Shown here: positions 45,155-53,903 of the stretch, piece after piece
How the letters are laid out: each line of letters begins with the position of its first letter
How positions within the stretch are numbered: the first letter of the stretch is position 1
DNA from: Caldilineaceae bacterium
GTDB lineage: Bacteria > Chloroflexota > Anaerolineae > Caldilineales > Caldilineaceae
Assembly: GCA_026989655.1 (NCBI GenBank)
Contig: JALSIX010000024.1
Span: forward strand, 1-64,000
Reading direction: 5' to 3'
DNA: 64,000 nucleotides
Notes under the pieces: model-generated
Database searches by the model: none
What the model was told of the DNA's origin: nothing
The model's input: only the letters and a program-made list of their open reading frames with translations
Translations under genes and position numbers: made by a program

Positions 45155-46195
45155 TCAAGGCGTGGGCACATGGGTTCGGACCTGGGAGGCCAGCTCCTGG
45201 ATCCCGGCCTGGATCTCCTCCACCATGTGGCTCTCCACCGCCTGCTTCGCCACCCGGATGGCGTGGCGGATGGCGTTCGCGTTGCTGCTGCCATGGCCCA
45301 CCACCAGGAGGTTGGAGAGCCCCAGCAACACGGCCCCGCCGTACTCGCTGTCGTCCAGGCGACGGCCCAGGCGTTGGAGGGCCGACTTGGCCAACAACGC
45401 GCCCAGGCTGCTGATCCGGGTGGCCGTGAGCTCCTCGATGAGGATGGTCTTGATCAGCTTGCCCACCCCCTCCGCGGTCTTGATGAGCACGTTGCCGGTG
45501 AAGCCGTCGGTCACCACCACATCGGCCAGGTCCTCCACGATGTCCCGGCCCTCGATGTTCCCCAGGAAATGGATCCCCGGCGTATGCTGGAGCCGTTTCG
45601 TGGCCTCCAGCACCAACTGGCTGCCCTTGCCCGGCTCCTCGCCGTTGCTCAGGATCCGCACCCGGGGTTGGACCACCCCCATGATGCGCCGGGAGTAGAT
45701 GCTGCCCATCACCGCGAACTGCTGCAGGTGCTCCGGCTTCACGTCCACGTTGGCCCCCACGTCCAACAGGACGCAGAAGCCCTGGCGGGTGGGGAAGGGC
45801 ACGGTGAGGGCCGGCCGCCGGATCCCCCGGATGCGGCCGATGTGCAGGATGCCCGCGGCCAGAGCACCCCCGGTGTTCCCCGCGGTGACCACCGCGTCGG
45901 CCATGCCCTTCCGCACCAGTTGACAGGCCACCACGATGGAGCTGTCCCGCCTGGTGCGGACGGCCTCGGCCGGCTTGTCGGCCATGTGGATCACCTGGCT
46001 GGCGGGCTCGATGCGGAGATCCAACCCAGCGGTGTGGTGTCGGGCCAGCTCCGCGCGGATGGCCTCGGGCCGGCCTACCAGGGAGATGGCGACGTCGAAT
46101 TCCCGGGCGGCCAGGACCGCGCCGGCCACGATCTCCTGGGGGGCGTGGTCCCCCCCCATGGCGTCCAGGGCGATGTGGATGGCTGTTCGGTTCAT
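45155..46195 (-). CDS. plsX: Phosphate acyltransferase PlsX
   Basis: This 346-aa peripheral enzyme converts acyl-ACP to acyl-phosphate for phospholipid synthesis with PlsY. It shows the family N-terminus [44 protein letters not shown] and [14 protein letters not shown]. The length is typical. The ATG overlaps the stop of nnr (ATGA), which sets the start and implies coupled translation. No fab genes are adjacent. Confidence 0.96.
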   Translation of the reverse strand: MNRTAIHIALDAMGGDHAPQEIVAGAVLAAREFDVAISLVGRPEAIRAELARHHTAGLDLRIEPASQVIHMADKPAEAVRTRRDSSIVVACQLVRKGMADAVVTAGNTGGALAAGILHIGRIRGIRRPALTVPFPTRQGFCVLLDVGANVDVKPEHLQQFAVMGSIYSRRIMGVVQPRVRILSNGEEPGKGSQLVLEATKRLQHTPGIHFLGNIEGRDIVEDLADVVVTDGFTGNVLIKTAEGVGKLIKTILIEELTATRISSLGALLAKSALQRLGRRLDDSEYGGAVLLGLSNLLVVGHGSSNANAIRHAIRVAKQAVESHMVEEIQAGIQELASQVRTHVPTP

Positions 46196-47967
46196 GGAAG
46201 ACGATCCTGATGGGTTCGAAGCTCGTTCAAGGCCCTGGGCAGGTGGGCCAACAGATCGCCGGCCAGGGCACCGGCGGGCCCCACGGCTTCCTGGCACAGG
46301 AGGCCGGCCCGGCCGTGGAGCCATGCGCCCAGACAGGCCGCGTCGAAGGGTTCCAGGCCCTGGGCCAGGAGGCCGGCAATGGCTCCGGCCAGGACATCCC
46401 CTGTGCCCGCGGTGGCCAGGGCCGGGGTGGCCACCGGGAGCACGGCCAGGCGGCCATCCGGGTGGGCGATCACCGTGTAGGGGCCCTTGACCAGGAGCAC
46501 GGCCCCCCATTCCCGGGCCTTCTCCCGGGCCAGATCCCAGCGACGCTCCACCACCTGGGCCACGGTGAGACCACACAGCCGGGCCATCTCCGCGGGGTGG
46601 GGGGTGAGGACGGTCTGTTCCGGGAGGAGTCGGGGCCAATCGTCCAGCCGGGCCAGGTTGTTCAGCCCGTCCGCGTCGATGACCGTGGGCGGCAAGGGCG
46701 GAGCCGAGCCCCTGCCGGGGCCACGGCGGCGCAGCAGCCCAAAGGGGGAGCCCTCGTTGCTTCCCTGATCAGCCGCGGACGAGGGGCCCTGGGAGGCGAG
46801 ATCCCCCCGCCGGAAGGCCGTGGGCAACACGGAGGGACGGGCCGAGGCCTCCCGGTCCAACAGGGCCTGGACGAACGCTCGGGCCGGATCCTCCTGGGTC
46901 AGGCCACAGCCCAGCAACAGGGCGTCGTAGTCGCCCAGCCGCTCGTGGACCAGGGCCGCGGCGTCCTCGTCGATGACGCCCAGCTCGTGGGAGAGGAGGA
47001 GCCAGGTGGGTTCGGCCAGGCCGGCCGCGACCACGTTCCACACCGGCTGGGCCACCGCGCCGGTGACCAGGCCGGCCCCCACCCGCCCCATGGCCGCCAG
47101 GGCCAGCCGGGCCGCGCCCGGGAAGTTCACGCTGCCCACCGCGCCCAGGACCCTGCCGAAGGTCCCCTTGTGGCTGTCCCGGGGGCGGGGTGGCACCAGG
47201 GGGGCCAGGTACTCCGGGGCCAGGGCAAAGGTACGGATCTCGGCCGCCAGGGCCGGATCGATGCCGATGTCCGCGACCACCAGCCGTCCCACCATCCCCG
47301 CGCCAGGGAAGATGTAGTGGCCCCGCTTGGCATAGGCGAAGGTGACGGTGATGGCCGCGGGGACGGTGGCCGGGTCCACCGTGCCGGTATCGCAGTTCAA
47401 GCCACTGGGACAGTCCACGGCCACCACGTCCAGGGGCATCCGGTCCGGGTGGCGACGACGGTGCTCCCGAGCCCGGTTCACCTCATCCAACACCTGGGCC
47501 AGGAGCCCTTCAATGGGCCGATTGGCCCCGGTGCCCAGGAGCGCATCCACCACCACCCGGCTCTGTTCCAGCCAGGCCCGCAGACGCTCCTGTTCCGGAT
47601 CTTCCTGGGCCTGGGCCCAGGGGACTCCCTGCTCCGCCAGGCGGGCAAAGTGGCCCTGGTCATCGTGGTCGGGGTCGATCCGGCGCTTCCACAGGTAGAG
47701 GTGGACCTTGTATCCCTGGCGGTGGAGATGGTGGGCACAGACCAGACCGTCGCCGCCGTTGTTCCCCGGCCCCACCAGCACCAATACCGGGAGCTCCTCA
47801 GGGTGGGGGAAAGCATCCGCCACGGTGTCGGCCACGGCCCGGCCGGCCCGCTCCATCATGGCTGCGTAGCTGTGGCCCGAGGCATCCGCGGCCTGCTCCA
47901 GGCGGCGCATCTCGGCCACGGTGACGATCTTCAGAGGATCGGGGATGGATGTTGGCGATCCCGACAT
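46192..47967 (-). CDS. nnr: Bifunctional NAD(P)H-hydrate repair enzyme
   Basis: This 591-aa protein repairs hydrated NADH/NADPH. The N-terminal YjeF epimerase (1-235) has [21 protein letters not shown] and [12 protein letters not shown]. The C-terminal ADP-dependent dehydratase (about 255-585) has [21 protein letters not shown] and [11 protein letters not shown] Ser/Gly/Arg-rich insertion of about 55 residues lies between [10 protein letters not shown] and PTVIDADGL. Domain order and length match the E. coli Nnr fusion. It starts a minus-strand run with plsX, the NERD-like gene and the GT87-like gene. Confidence 0.95.
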   Translation of the reverse strand: MSGSPTSIPDPLKIVTVAEMRRLEQAADASGHSYAAMMERAGRAVADTVADAFPHPEELPVLVLVGPGNNGGDGLVCAHHLHRQGYKVHLYLWKRRIDPDHDDQGHFARLAEQGVPWAQAQEDPEQERLRAWLEQSRVVVDALLGTGANRPIEGLLAQVLDEVNRAREHRRRHPDRMPLDVVAVDCPSGLNCDTGTVDPATVPAAITVTFAYAKRGHYIFPGAGMVGRLVVADIGIDPALAAEIRTFALAPEYLAPLVPPRPRDSHKGTFGRVLGAVGSVNFPGAARLALAAMGRVGAGLVTGAVAQPVWNVVAAGLAEPTWLLLSHELGVIDEDAAALVHERLGDYDALLLGCGLTQEDPARAFVQALLDREASARPSVLPTAFRRGDLASQGPSSAADQGSNEGSPFGLLRRRGPGRGSAPPLPPTVIDADGLNNLARLDDWPRLLPEQTVLTPHPAEMARLCGLTVAQVVERRWDLAREKAREWGAVLLVKGPYTVIAHPDGRLAVLPVATPALATAGTGDVLAGAIAGLLAQGLEPFDAACLGAWLHGRAGLLCQEAVGPAGALAGDLLAHLPRALNELRTHQDRLP

Positions 47968-47983
47968 GGTCTGCGCCCCGCGA

Positions 47984-48013
47984 TGTGACGACGAGCGGTG
48001 TGACGACGGGCGA
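47984..48013 (+). repeat. 15-bp tandem repeat upstream of nnr
   Basis: TGTGACGACGAGCGG (47984-47998) is followed directly by TGTGACGACGGGCGA (47999-48013), with two mismatches. It lies in the nnr leader. Confidence 0.7.
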
Positions 48014-48388
48014 CGATGGAACCCGTCCCGGACAGTGTGCCCCTCGGCCCCGGCCTATCTCGTGTAGAAGGCCGACACGCCAGGCCTCTGGGCTTTCGCG
48101 CGGACCTCCTAAGTGTAGCAGAACATGGCAGGCCTTCCCAATTCGGAAATCGAGCTCGGGGACAGGCCATGGGCCGGCAGCCCCTCCGGTCTCGCCTGGC
48201 TCGGCACCGCGGCCCAGGGCCTCGGGTTCCGACGGTTTGTGCAGGGTGCACAGGGAGCGGGGCCTCAGGGTTGTTCAGGATGTCCCTGGCCTGCCCGGGA
48301 TGGGCGGCTATACTGGGTGGGGAAGTCGTCGTTGCCGAAGCTCGGCGCTCAAACCATATCGTCCACACCCCTGGAAAGGACTGGCACC
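48014..48388. other. Divergent control region between nnr and glnA
   Basis: No gene seen. Candidate elements are a minus-strand TACACT (48112-48117) for nnr with a weak TTGGGA 18 bp upstream of it, and a plus-strand TATACT (48309-48314) with CTGGCC 17 bp before it for glnA. No GlnR or NtcA box was recognised. Confidence 0.4.
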
Positions 48389-49792
48389 ATGCACCTGAAC
48401 TGCAACACCCCGGAGGATGTCCGCGCGGCCATCCAGGATCTGGAGATCAAGATGGTGGATGTGAAGTTCACCGATCTCTTCGGCCAGTGGCAGCACTTCT
48501 CCATCCCCGTGGAGGAGTTCGACCCCGAGGACGATCTGGGCTTCGACGGCTCCTCCATCCGGGGATTCCAGAGCATCGAGGCCAGCGACATGGTGCTCCG
48601 GGTGGATCCCACCACGGCCATGGTGGACCCGGTGTGCGCGATGCCGACCCTGAGCCTGATCTGCGATGTGTACGACCCGCTGACGGGAGAGGCCTACAGC
48701 CGGGATCCTCGACGGGTGGCCCGGGCCGCGGTGGCCTACCTGGAGCGCACCGGCATCGCGGACACGGCCTACTTCGGGCCCGAGGCGGAGTTCTTCATCT
48801 TCGACGCGGTCTCCTACGAGGCCGGGCGCAACGCCGCGGGCTACTACCTGGACAGCGAGGAGGGCCCCTGGAACTCGGGCGATCTGAGCCTGGGCCATAA
48901 GGTGGGCTGGAAGGGAGGCTATTTCCCGGTATCTCCCCTGGACACCCACCAAGATCTCCGCTCGGAGATGGTCCGGGCCCTGGTGGACGCGGGGGTGGAC
49001 GTGGAGGTCCATCACCACGAGGTGGCCACGGCGGGCCAGGCGGAGATCGACATGAAGTTCAAGCCTCTGCTGCGGATGGCCGACCAGCTCCAGGTCTACA
49101 AGTACATCATCAAGAACGTGGCCCGACGCCACGGCAAGACCGTGACCTTCATGCCCAAACCCCTGTTCGAGGACAACGGCTCGGGCATGCACACCCACCA
49201 GAGCCTGTGGAAGGACGGCCAGCCCCTCTTTGCGGGGGATCGGTACGCGGGGCTGAGCCAGTTGGCCATGTGGTACATCGGCGGCATCCTGAAACACATC
49301 AACTCCTTGCTGGCCTTCTGCGCGCCCCTGACCAACTCCTACCGGCGGCTGGTGCCGGGGTACGAGGCGCCGGTGGTGGTGGCCTACTCCGCGCGCAACC
49401 GCTCGGCCGCGATCCGCATCCCCATGTACAGCCCCTCGCCCAAGGCCAAGCGGATCGAGTTCCGCTGCCCGGATCCCGGCGCGAACCCCTACCTGGCCTT
49501 CGCGGCCATGCTCATGGCCGGCCTGGACGGCATCAAGAACCAGATCGATCCGGGGGACCCCGCGGAGGTGGATCTGTACGAGGCGGAGCACATCGCGAGG
49601 GTGGAACAGGTGAAGGGCTCCTTGGGCGAAGTCCTGGACGCCCTGGAGGAGGACCACGCCTACCTGCTGGAGGGTGGCGTCTTCACCGCGGATCTGCTGG
49701 AGGCCTACATCGCCTACAAACGGGAGAACGAGGTGGACGCGGTCCGACTCCGGCCCCACCCCCAGGAGTTCGTCATGTACTACGGCATCTGA
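48389..49792 (+). CDS. glnA: Glutamine synthetase, type I-beta-like
   Basis: This 467-aa enzyme makes glutamine from glutamate and ammonia and works as a dodecamer. Motifs include [53 protein letters not shown] and the flap region [13 protein letters not shown]. Length and the HHEVATAGQ type are those of GSI-beta, and a Tyr in VDLYEAEH aligns roughly with the adenylylation site, but the surrounding sequence differs. GGAAAGGA precedes the ATG. It is followed by a perfect palindrome and then by a second, distinct glnA. Confidence 0.95.
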   Translation: MHLNCNTPEDVRAAIQDLEIKMVDVKFTDLFGQWQHFSIPVEEFDPEDDLGFDGSSIRGFQSIEASDMVLRVDPTTAMVDPVCAMPTLSLICDVYDPLTGEAYSRDPRRVARAAVAYLERTGIADTAYFGPEAEFFIFDAVSYEAGRNAAGYYLDSEEGPWNSGDLSLGHKVGWKGGYFPVSPLDTHQDLRSEMVRALVDAGVDVEVHHHEVATAGQAEIDMKFKPLLRMADQLQVYKYIIKNVARRHGKTVTFMPKPLFEDNGSGMHTHQSLWKDGQPLFAGDRYAGLSQLAMWYIGGILKHINSLLAFCAPLTNSYRRLVPGYEAPVVVAYSARNRSAAIRIPMYSPSPKAKRIEFRCPDPGANPYLAFAAMLMAGLDGIKNQIDPGDPAEVDLYEAEHIARVEQVKGSLGEVLDALEEDHAYLLEGGVFTADLLEAYIAYKRENEVDAVRLRPHPQEFVMYYGI

Positions 49793-49819
49793 GCCCACAC
49801 GTCGGCCCCATCCCGTCCC

Positions 49820-49845
49820 GGGTTGGGCCCGGCCGGGCCCAACCC
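49820..49845 (+). terminator. Perfect 26-bp palindrome after the first glnA
   Basis: A perfect GC-rich inverted repeat with no spacer (13-bp arms) lies 27 bp after the glnA stop. It may act as a terminator, though no U-tract follows. It is directly joined to the next inverted repeat. Confidence 0.6.
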
Positions 49846-49885
49846 ACCACAGCCCCTGTCCTGGTCCAGGGCAGGGGTTGTGGTG
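49845..49885 (+). promoter_or_regulatory. Long inverted repeat overlapping the second glnA promoter region
   Basis: Arms 49845-49864 and 49866-49885 pair over about 17-20 positions, with a few G-T pairs. It ends right before the TACAAT at 49886-49891, so it covers the -35 and spacer of that promoter. Confidence 0.55.
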
Positions 49886-49891
49886 TACAAT
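49886..49891 (+). promoter_or_regulatory. -10 element of the second glnA
   Basis: TACAAT lies 77 bp before the start codon. The -35 region lies inside the inverted repeat and is weak (TGGTCC, 18 bp upstream), which suggests an activator or an unusual promoter architecture. Confidence 0.45.
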
Positions 49892-49968
49892 GGACCCCGC
49901 AGGCCGGAAACCCAGGGGGCCCCCGCCCCCCCGACCCCATTCCTACCCTGCCATCGAGGACGTGGACC

Positions 49969-51330
49969 ATGCTCTACGAGATCCGGGATCCGAGCAACCG
50001 GGCCGACAAGCTGGCCGCCATCGACGAGGTCATCCGCCGGAACAACATCCGCTTTCTGCGCCTCCAGTTCAGCGACATCGTGGGCGCGGCCAAACAGGTG
50101 ACCATCCCCATCGATCTGTGGGACGAGGCGGTGGAGCAGGGGGTCTGGTTCGACGGAAGCTCGGTGGAGGGGTTCGCCCGGGTCGCGGAGAGCGACATGT
50201 ACCTGGTGCCGGACCTGGACACCTTTGCCCCCATCCCCTGGGAGATGGAGCTCTCCACCGCCCGGGTGATCTGCGATGTCTATACCCCGGACGGCATGCC
50301 CTTCGTGGGCGATCCCCGCTACGTGCTCAAACAACAGTTGGAGCGGGCCCGGGCCATGGGCTTCGACTTCCGGGTAGGCCTGGAGGTGGAGTTCTTCCTC
50401 TTCCGTCCCCACCCGGATGGCCGGCTCCTGCCCCTCCAGCCCCACGACGAGGCCGGCTACTTCGACGTGAGCACCGACCTGGCCCACAGTGTGCGCCGCC
50501 AGATGATCGACGCGGTCACCGCGCTGGGCATCAAGGTGGAGGCCTCGCACCACGAGGTGGCCAGCGGCCAGAGCGAGATCGATTTCCACTACGGGCCGGC
50601 CCTGGCCGCCGCGGACAACACCATGGCCGTCCGCACCACGTTGAAGGCCGTGGCCCAGCAGAACGGCCTCCACTGCACCTTCATGCCCAAGCCCATCGCG
50701 GGGATCAACGGCTCGGGCATGCACGTACACCAGAGCCTGTGGCACCACGGCGAGGACCGGACCGCCATGTGGGACCCGGAGAACGAGTACGGCCTGAGCG
50801 AGACCGCGCTCCATTTCATCGCCGGCCAACTGGCCCACGCCCGGGCCATGACCGCGATCCTGGCGCCCCTGGTCAACAGCTACAAACGGCTGGTGCCCGG
50901 CTACGAGGCCCCGGTCTACATCTCCTGGGGGCGAACCAACCGCAGCGCGCTGATCCGGATCCCCCGGACCAACCCAGGGCGACACCAGAGCACCCGGTGC
51001 GAGCTCCGCTGCCCGGATCCCTCCACGAATCCCTATCTGGCCTTCACGGTGATGCTGGCCGCCGGCCTGGACGGCATCCAACGGCGGCTGGAACCGCCGG
51101 CCCCGGCCGAAGAGGACCTCTACCACATGGACGAGGCCCGAGCCCAGATGGACACCCTGCCCGGCAACCTGGGGGAAGCCCTGGAGGCCCTGAAGGAGGA
51201 CCCGGTGATCCAGGAGGCCCTGGGCCCCCATATCTACGAACGTTTCCTGGAGGCCAAGACCCTGGAGTGGGAGAGCTATCGGGTCTACGTGACCCGGTGG
51301 GAGCTGGAACGATATCTCACCATCTACTGA
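49969..51330 (+). CDS. glnA: Glutamine synthetase, type I-alpha-like
   Basis: This 453-aa paralogue has DGSSVEGFARVAESDM, SHHEVASGQSEIDFHYGPAL, FMPKPIAGINGSGMHVHQSL and [13 protein letters not shown]. The C-terminus LEWESYRVYVTRWELERYL matches the GSI-alpha pattern of Gram-positive and archaeal enzymes, which lack the adenylylation site and are feedback-regulated. It is clearly different from the upstream GSI-beta copy rather than a recent duplicate. GAGGACG lies before the ATG. Confidence 0.94.
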   Translation: MLYEIRDPSNRADKLAAIDEVIRRNNIRFLRLQFSDIVGAAKQVTIPIDLWDEAVEQGVWFDGSSVEGFARVAESDMYLVPDLDTFAPIPWEMELSTARVICDVYTPDGMPFVGDPRYVLKQQLERARAMGFDFRVGLEVEFFLFRPHPDGRLLPLQPHDEAGYFDVSTDLAHSVRRQMIDAVTALGIKVEASHHEVASGQSEIDFHYGPALAAADNTMAVRTTLKAVAQQNGLHCTFMPKPIAGINGSGMHVHQSLWHHGEDRTAMWDPENEYGLSETALHFIAGQLAHARAMTAILAPLVNSYKRLVPGYEAPVYISWGRTNRSALIRIPRTNPGRHQSTRCELRCPDPSTNPYLAFTVMLAAGLDGIQRRLEPPAPAEEDLYHMDEARAQMDTLPGNLGEALEALKEDPVIQEALGPHIYERFLEAKTLEWESYRVYVTRWELERYLTIY

Positions 51331-51438
51331 ACCATCTCATCTGCTGAACCGCCTGCTGAACCCTCCACCGGCCATCTGCCCCCGGCAGAGCCTCTCTGTC
51401 CGCCCGACCCACGCTCCCCTCCGTGGGGCCGGCGAAGC

Positions 51439-52104
51439 TCAGGCGGCTGTGGCCGCCTGGGGTTCCAGGACCACCACCTGGGTCTCCTCGGGCAGGTTGC
51501 TCTTGCTGACCCGCAAGGAGGCCACCCGCTCCGGCTCGTTGACGCCCAGCTCCTTGAGCAACCGTTCCAAGGGCTCCAGGGAGTTGGCCAACTCCGGCCG
51601 GAGCCCAGGATGGCGGTAGTGCATGGGGATCACCAGCCGGGGCTCCAGGAAGCCGATCAGGTCCGTGATCCGGGACGGCTCCAGCACCCGATGGCCGCCC
51701 ACCGGCACCATCAGGATGTGGACCTCCCCCAGGTCCTCCAGTTGGCTCTGAGGAGGGAGCTCCCCCAGATCCCCCAGATGGCCCACCATGAGCCCGTCGA
51801 AGTCCAGGAAGAAGGCCACATTGCGTTCCCGGGGCTGGCCTGCGGGGACCTTGTGGTAGCCGGCCAGGCCGAAGATGAAGACCTCGCGGATCTCGTATTC
51901 CCCAGGGCCGGTGAGCACCTTGGGGTGGCCGGCAATGCCCCGAACGTGGCTGTGGCCGGGCCGGGCATGGCTCACGGTGACGATGTCCGCCCGGATCCGG
52001 GGCAGAGCCAGCCCCACGGTCTTCTTCTCGAAGGGATCACACACCACAGTGATCCCGCGCTCTCGAATGCGAAAACAGGAAAGACCATACCAGGTGATGT
52101 CCAC
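51439..52104 (-). CDS. MBL-fold metal-dependent hydrolase (UlaG/PF13483-like)
   Basis: This 221-aa protein has the beta-lactamase-like start [11 protein letters not shown] and a metal motif that reads [10 protein letters not shown] instead of HxHxDH, so metal ligands are partly changed. Later [15 protein letters not shown] and VIPMHYR are typical of the UlaG-like group. The substrate is unknown; loss of the first His may reduce or alter catalysis. The GTG at 52104 has GAGGAG about 11 nt upstream. Confidence 0.8.
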   Translation of the reverse strand: MDITWYGLSCFRIRERGITVVCDPFEKKTVGLALPRIRADIVTVSHARPGHSHVRGIAGHPKVLTGPGEYEIREVFIFGLAGYHKVPAGQPRERNVAFFLDFDGLMVGHLGDLGELPPQSQLEDLGEVHILMVPVGGHRVLEPSRITDLIGFLEPRLVIPMHYRHPGLRPELANSLEPLERLLKELGVNEPERVASLRVSKSNLPEETQVVVLEPQAATAA

Positions 52105-52201
52105 AGGCCTGCGCTCCTCGTCGGTCCAGGTCGACAGGGGTGCCCGCCCCCCTGCCCTCGGCATCGGCAGGTGTCGCAACAGCGCCCCGGTGTACCACCT
52201 C

Positions 52202-52229
52202 ATCTTACTCCATGGACCAGAGGGTTCAA
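52202..52229 (-). promoter_or_regulatory. Promoter of the MBL hydrolase gene
   Basis: On the minus strand TTGAAC (52224-52229), 16 bp and TAAGAT (52202-52207). It is divergent from the promoter of the PH-domain gene. Confidence 0.55.
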
Positions 52230-52264
52230 AATTCCCTCCTCTCCACAACCTCCGCAACACCTCG

Positions 52265-52294
52265 GTTGCGTGCCCGCATGCCAGGTGCTATGAT
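52265..52294 (+). promoter_or_regulatory. Promoter of the PH-domain gene
   Basis: TTGCGT (52265-52270), 18 bp, and an extended -10 TGCTATGAT (TATGAT at 52289-52294). The leader is about 60 nt. Confidence 0.6.
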
Positions 52295-52359
52295 TTACGG
52301 GCACCCATCCTCATCGCGGCTCCCAGGAGCACTGCCGGAACCCAGGAAGGGAAACGTCC

Positions 52360-52938
52360 ATGCGACGGGAAGAGGTACGCCAGATCGTCCGGGCCCAGTT
52401 CTACCAGTCCCTGGCCGAACAGGGACGCGGCCTCGCCAGCCTGTCGGAGGAGGAGCTGGAAGCCCTGACCACGGCCCTGGCCGACGCGCTCTTCGCCGTG
52501 TTGGAACAACTGGAGGAGGAGGAGAGCCAGGCCCACTACCGGGCCGGTGGATCCCCTGCGGCCGCGACGGTCCCAGCCCGCCCTCCGGTGACCGAGGAGG
52601 AGGAAGAGGAGGAGGTGCTCCTGTGGAGCGGCAAACCCTACCTCTCCATCGGCACCCGGTACGAGCTGACCAACCAGCGGCTTCGGGTCATCCGAGGACT
52701 GCTGGGCCGCTCCATCGAGGAGATCGAGCTGGTGCGGGTGCGGGATACCTCCGCGAAGCAGAACATGACCGAGCGTGCCCTGAACATCGGCGACATCACC
52801 GTGGTGAGCAACGACCCCAAACAGCCGGAACTGGTGCTCCACAACGTGAAGGACCCCCTGGAGGTCCGGGAGCAGATCCGCCGGGCCGTGCTGGCCGAGC
52901 AGAAGCGCCGCGGCCTCCGCTACCGGGAGGAGATGTAG
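52360..52938 (+). CDS. Bacterial PH-domain protein
   Basis: This 192-aa soluble protein has a helical, acidic N-terminus (1-65), a run of glutamates (EEEEEEE near 80), and a C-terminal bPH2/YdbT-like domain (about 85-175) with LWSGKPYLSIGTRYELTNQRLRVI and DITVVSNDPKQPELVLHNVKDP. Such domains are usually found in membrane proteins, but no helix of membrane length is seen here. Function is unknown. It lies 3 bp before the inositol monophosphatase-like gene. Confidence 0.8.
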   Translation: MRREEVRQIVRAQFYQSLAEQGRGLASLSEEELEALTTALADALFAVLEQLEEEESQAHYRAGGSPAAATVPARPPVTEEEEEEEVLLWSGKPYLSIGTRYELTNQRLRVIRGLLGRSIEEIELVRVRDTSAKQNMTERALNIGDITVVSNDPKQPELVLHNVKDPLEVREQIRRAVLAEQKRRGLRYREEM

Positions 52939-52941
52939 AGG

Positions 52942-53835
52942 GTGTCCGGAGGCCGCGTGCCCCGGTCCCCGGTGCCCCAGCTCCTCCCCGTGGAGCCGGA
53001 GGCAGTCTTTCGGCTGCTCCAGGAGGCCGGGCGGATGGTGGTGGCCATGCAGGAGGCAGGCCTGGCCCGAGCCCAGACCAAGTCCAGCGCCATCGACCTG
53101 GTCACCGAGGCGGACCTGGCCAGCGAGGAGCTGTTGCGCCAGGGGCTCCAGGTGTTGGACCCGGAGATCGGCTTCTGGGGCGAGGAGAGCAACCGACCAC
53201 CAGACACGCACCGAACCTGGCTGGTGGATCCCATCGACGGCACGGTCAACTACGCGGCCGGCCTGCCCGCGTACGCGATCACCGTGGCCCTGGTCCAGGG
53301 GATGGAGACCGTGCTCTTCGGCGCCACGCTCCTCCTCCCCTCGGGCGACCTCTACTGGGCCGCCCGAGGAGCGGGGGCCTACCGTCGACATCCGGATGGC
53401 CGGGAGAAACGGCTGGCCGTGAACCGGGTGGCCCACCTGCAGGATGCCCTCCTGTCCACGGGGTTCCCCTACCACCGGGCCGAACACCCGGACAACAACC
53501 GGGCCGAGTTCAGCCGCCTGGTGGCCCGGTGTCGAGGCATCCGCCGAGTGGGCTCCCTGGCCATGGACCTGGCCTGGGTGGCCGAGGGCATCTACACGGC
53601 CCACTGGGAGGGGTGGTTCAGCCCCTGGGATGTGGCGGCCGGGGTGCTGCTGATCCGGGAGGCCGGTGGTCGGGTCACCGACTATCGAGGCCGGGAATAT
53701 GTCCTAGGCCGGCCCAGCATGGTGGCCAGCAACGGCCAGCCCCGACTCCATGACCAGATCCTGGCCGAGATCCAGGCAGCCCGCCGGGAGCTGCCCGACA
53801 TCCACCCGGCCCTGCTCGAGCTCGTGGACCGGTAG
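52942..53835 (+). CDS. Inositol monophosphatase-family protein
   Basis: This 297-aa Mg-dependent phosphatase shows EES (81-83), the metal loop DPIDGTVNY (96-104) and the C-terminal WDVAAGVLLIREAGG. It may act on inositol-1-phosphate, on 3'-phosphoadenosine phosphate (CysQ-like) or on a sugar phosphate. GTG at 52942 follows GGAGG; a later start is possible. It is coupled with the PH-domain gene by a 3-bp gap. Confidence 0.9.
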   Translation: MSGGRVPRSPVPQLLPVEPEAVFRLLQEAGRMVVAMQEAGLARAQTKSSAIDLVTEADLASEELLRQGLQVLDPEIGFWGEESNRPPDTHRTWLVDPIDGTVNYAAGLPAYAITVALVQGMETVLFGATLLLPSGDLYWAARGAGAYRRHPDGREKRLAVNRVAHLQDALLSTGFPYHRAEHPDNNRAEFSRLVARCRGIRRVGSLAMDLAWVAEGIYTAHWEGWFSPWDVAAGVLLIREAGGRVTDYRGREYVLGRPSMVASNGQPRLHDQILAEIQAARRELPDIHPALLELVDR

Positions 53836-53903
53836 CCTCGGTGGAGGCGGCCGGAGAACACCGCTGTCCTGTCCTTCCCCCGTTGTTCCAGCAAGGAGTC
53901 CCT

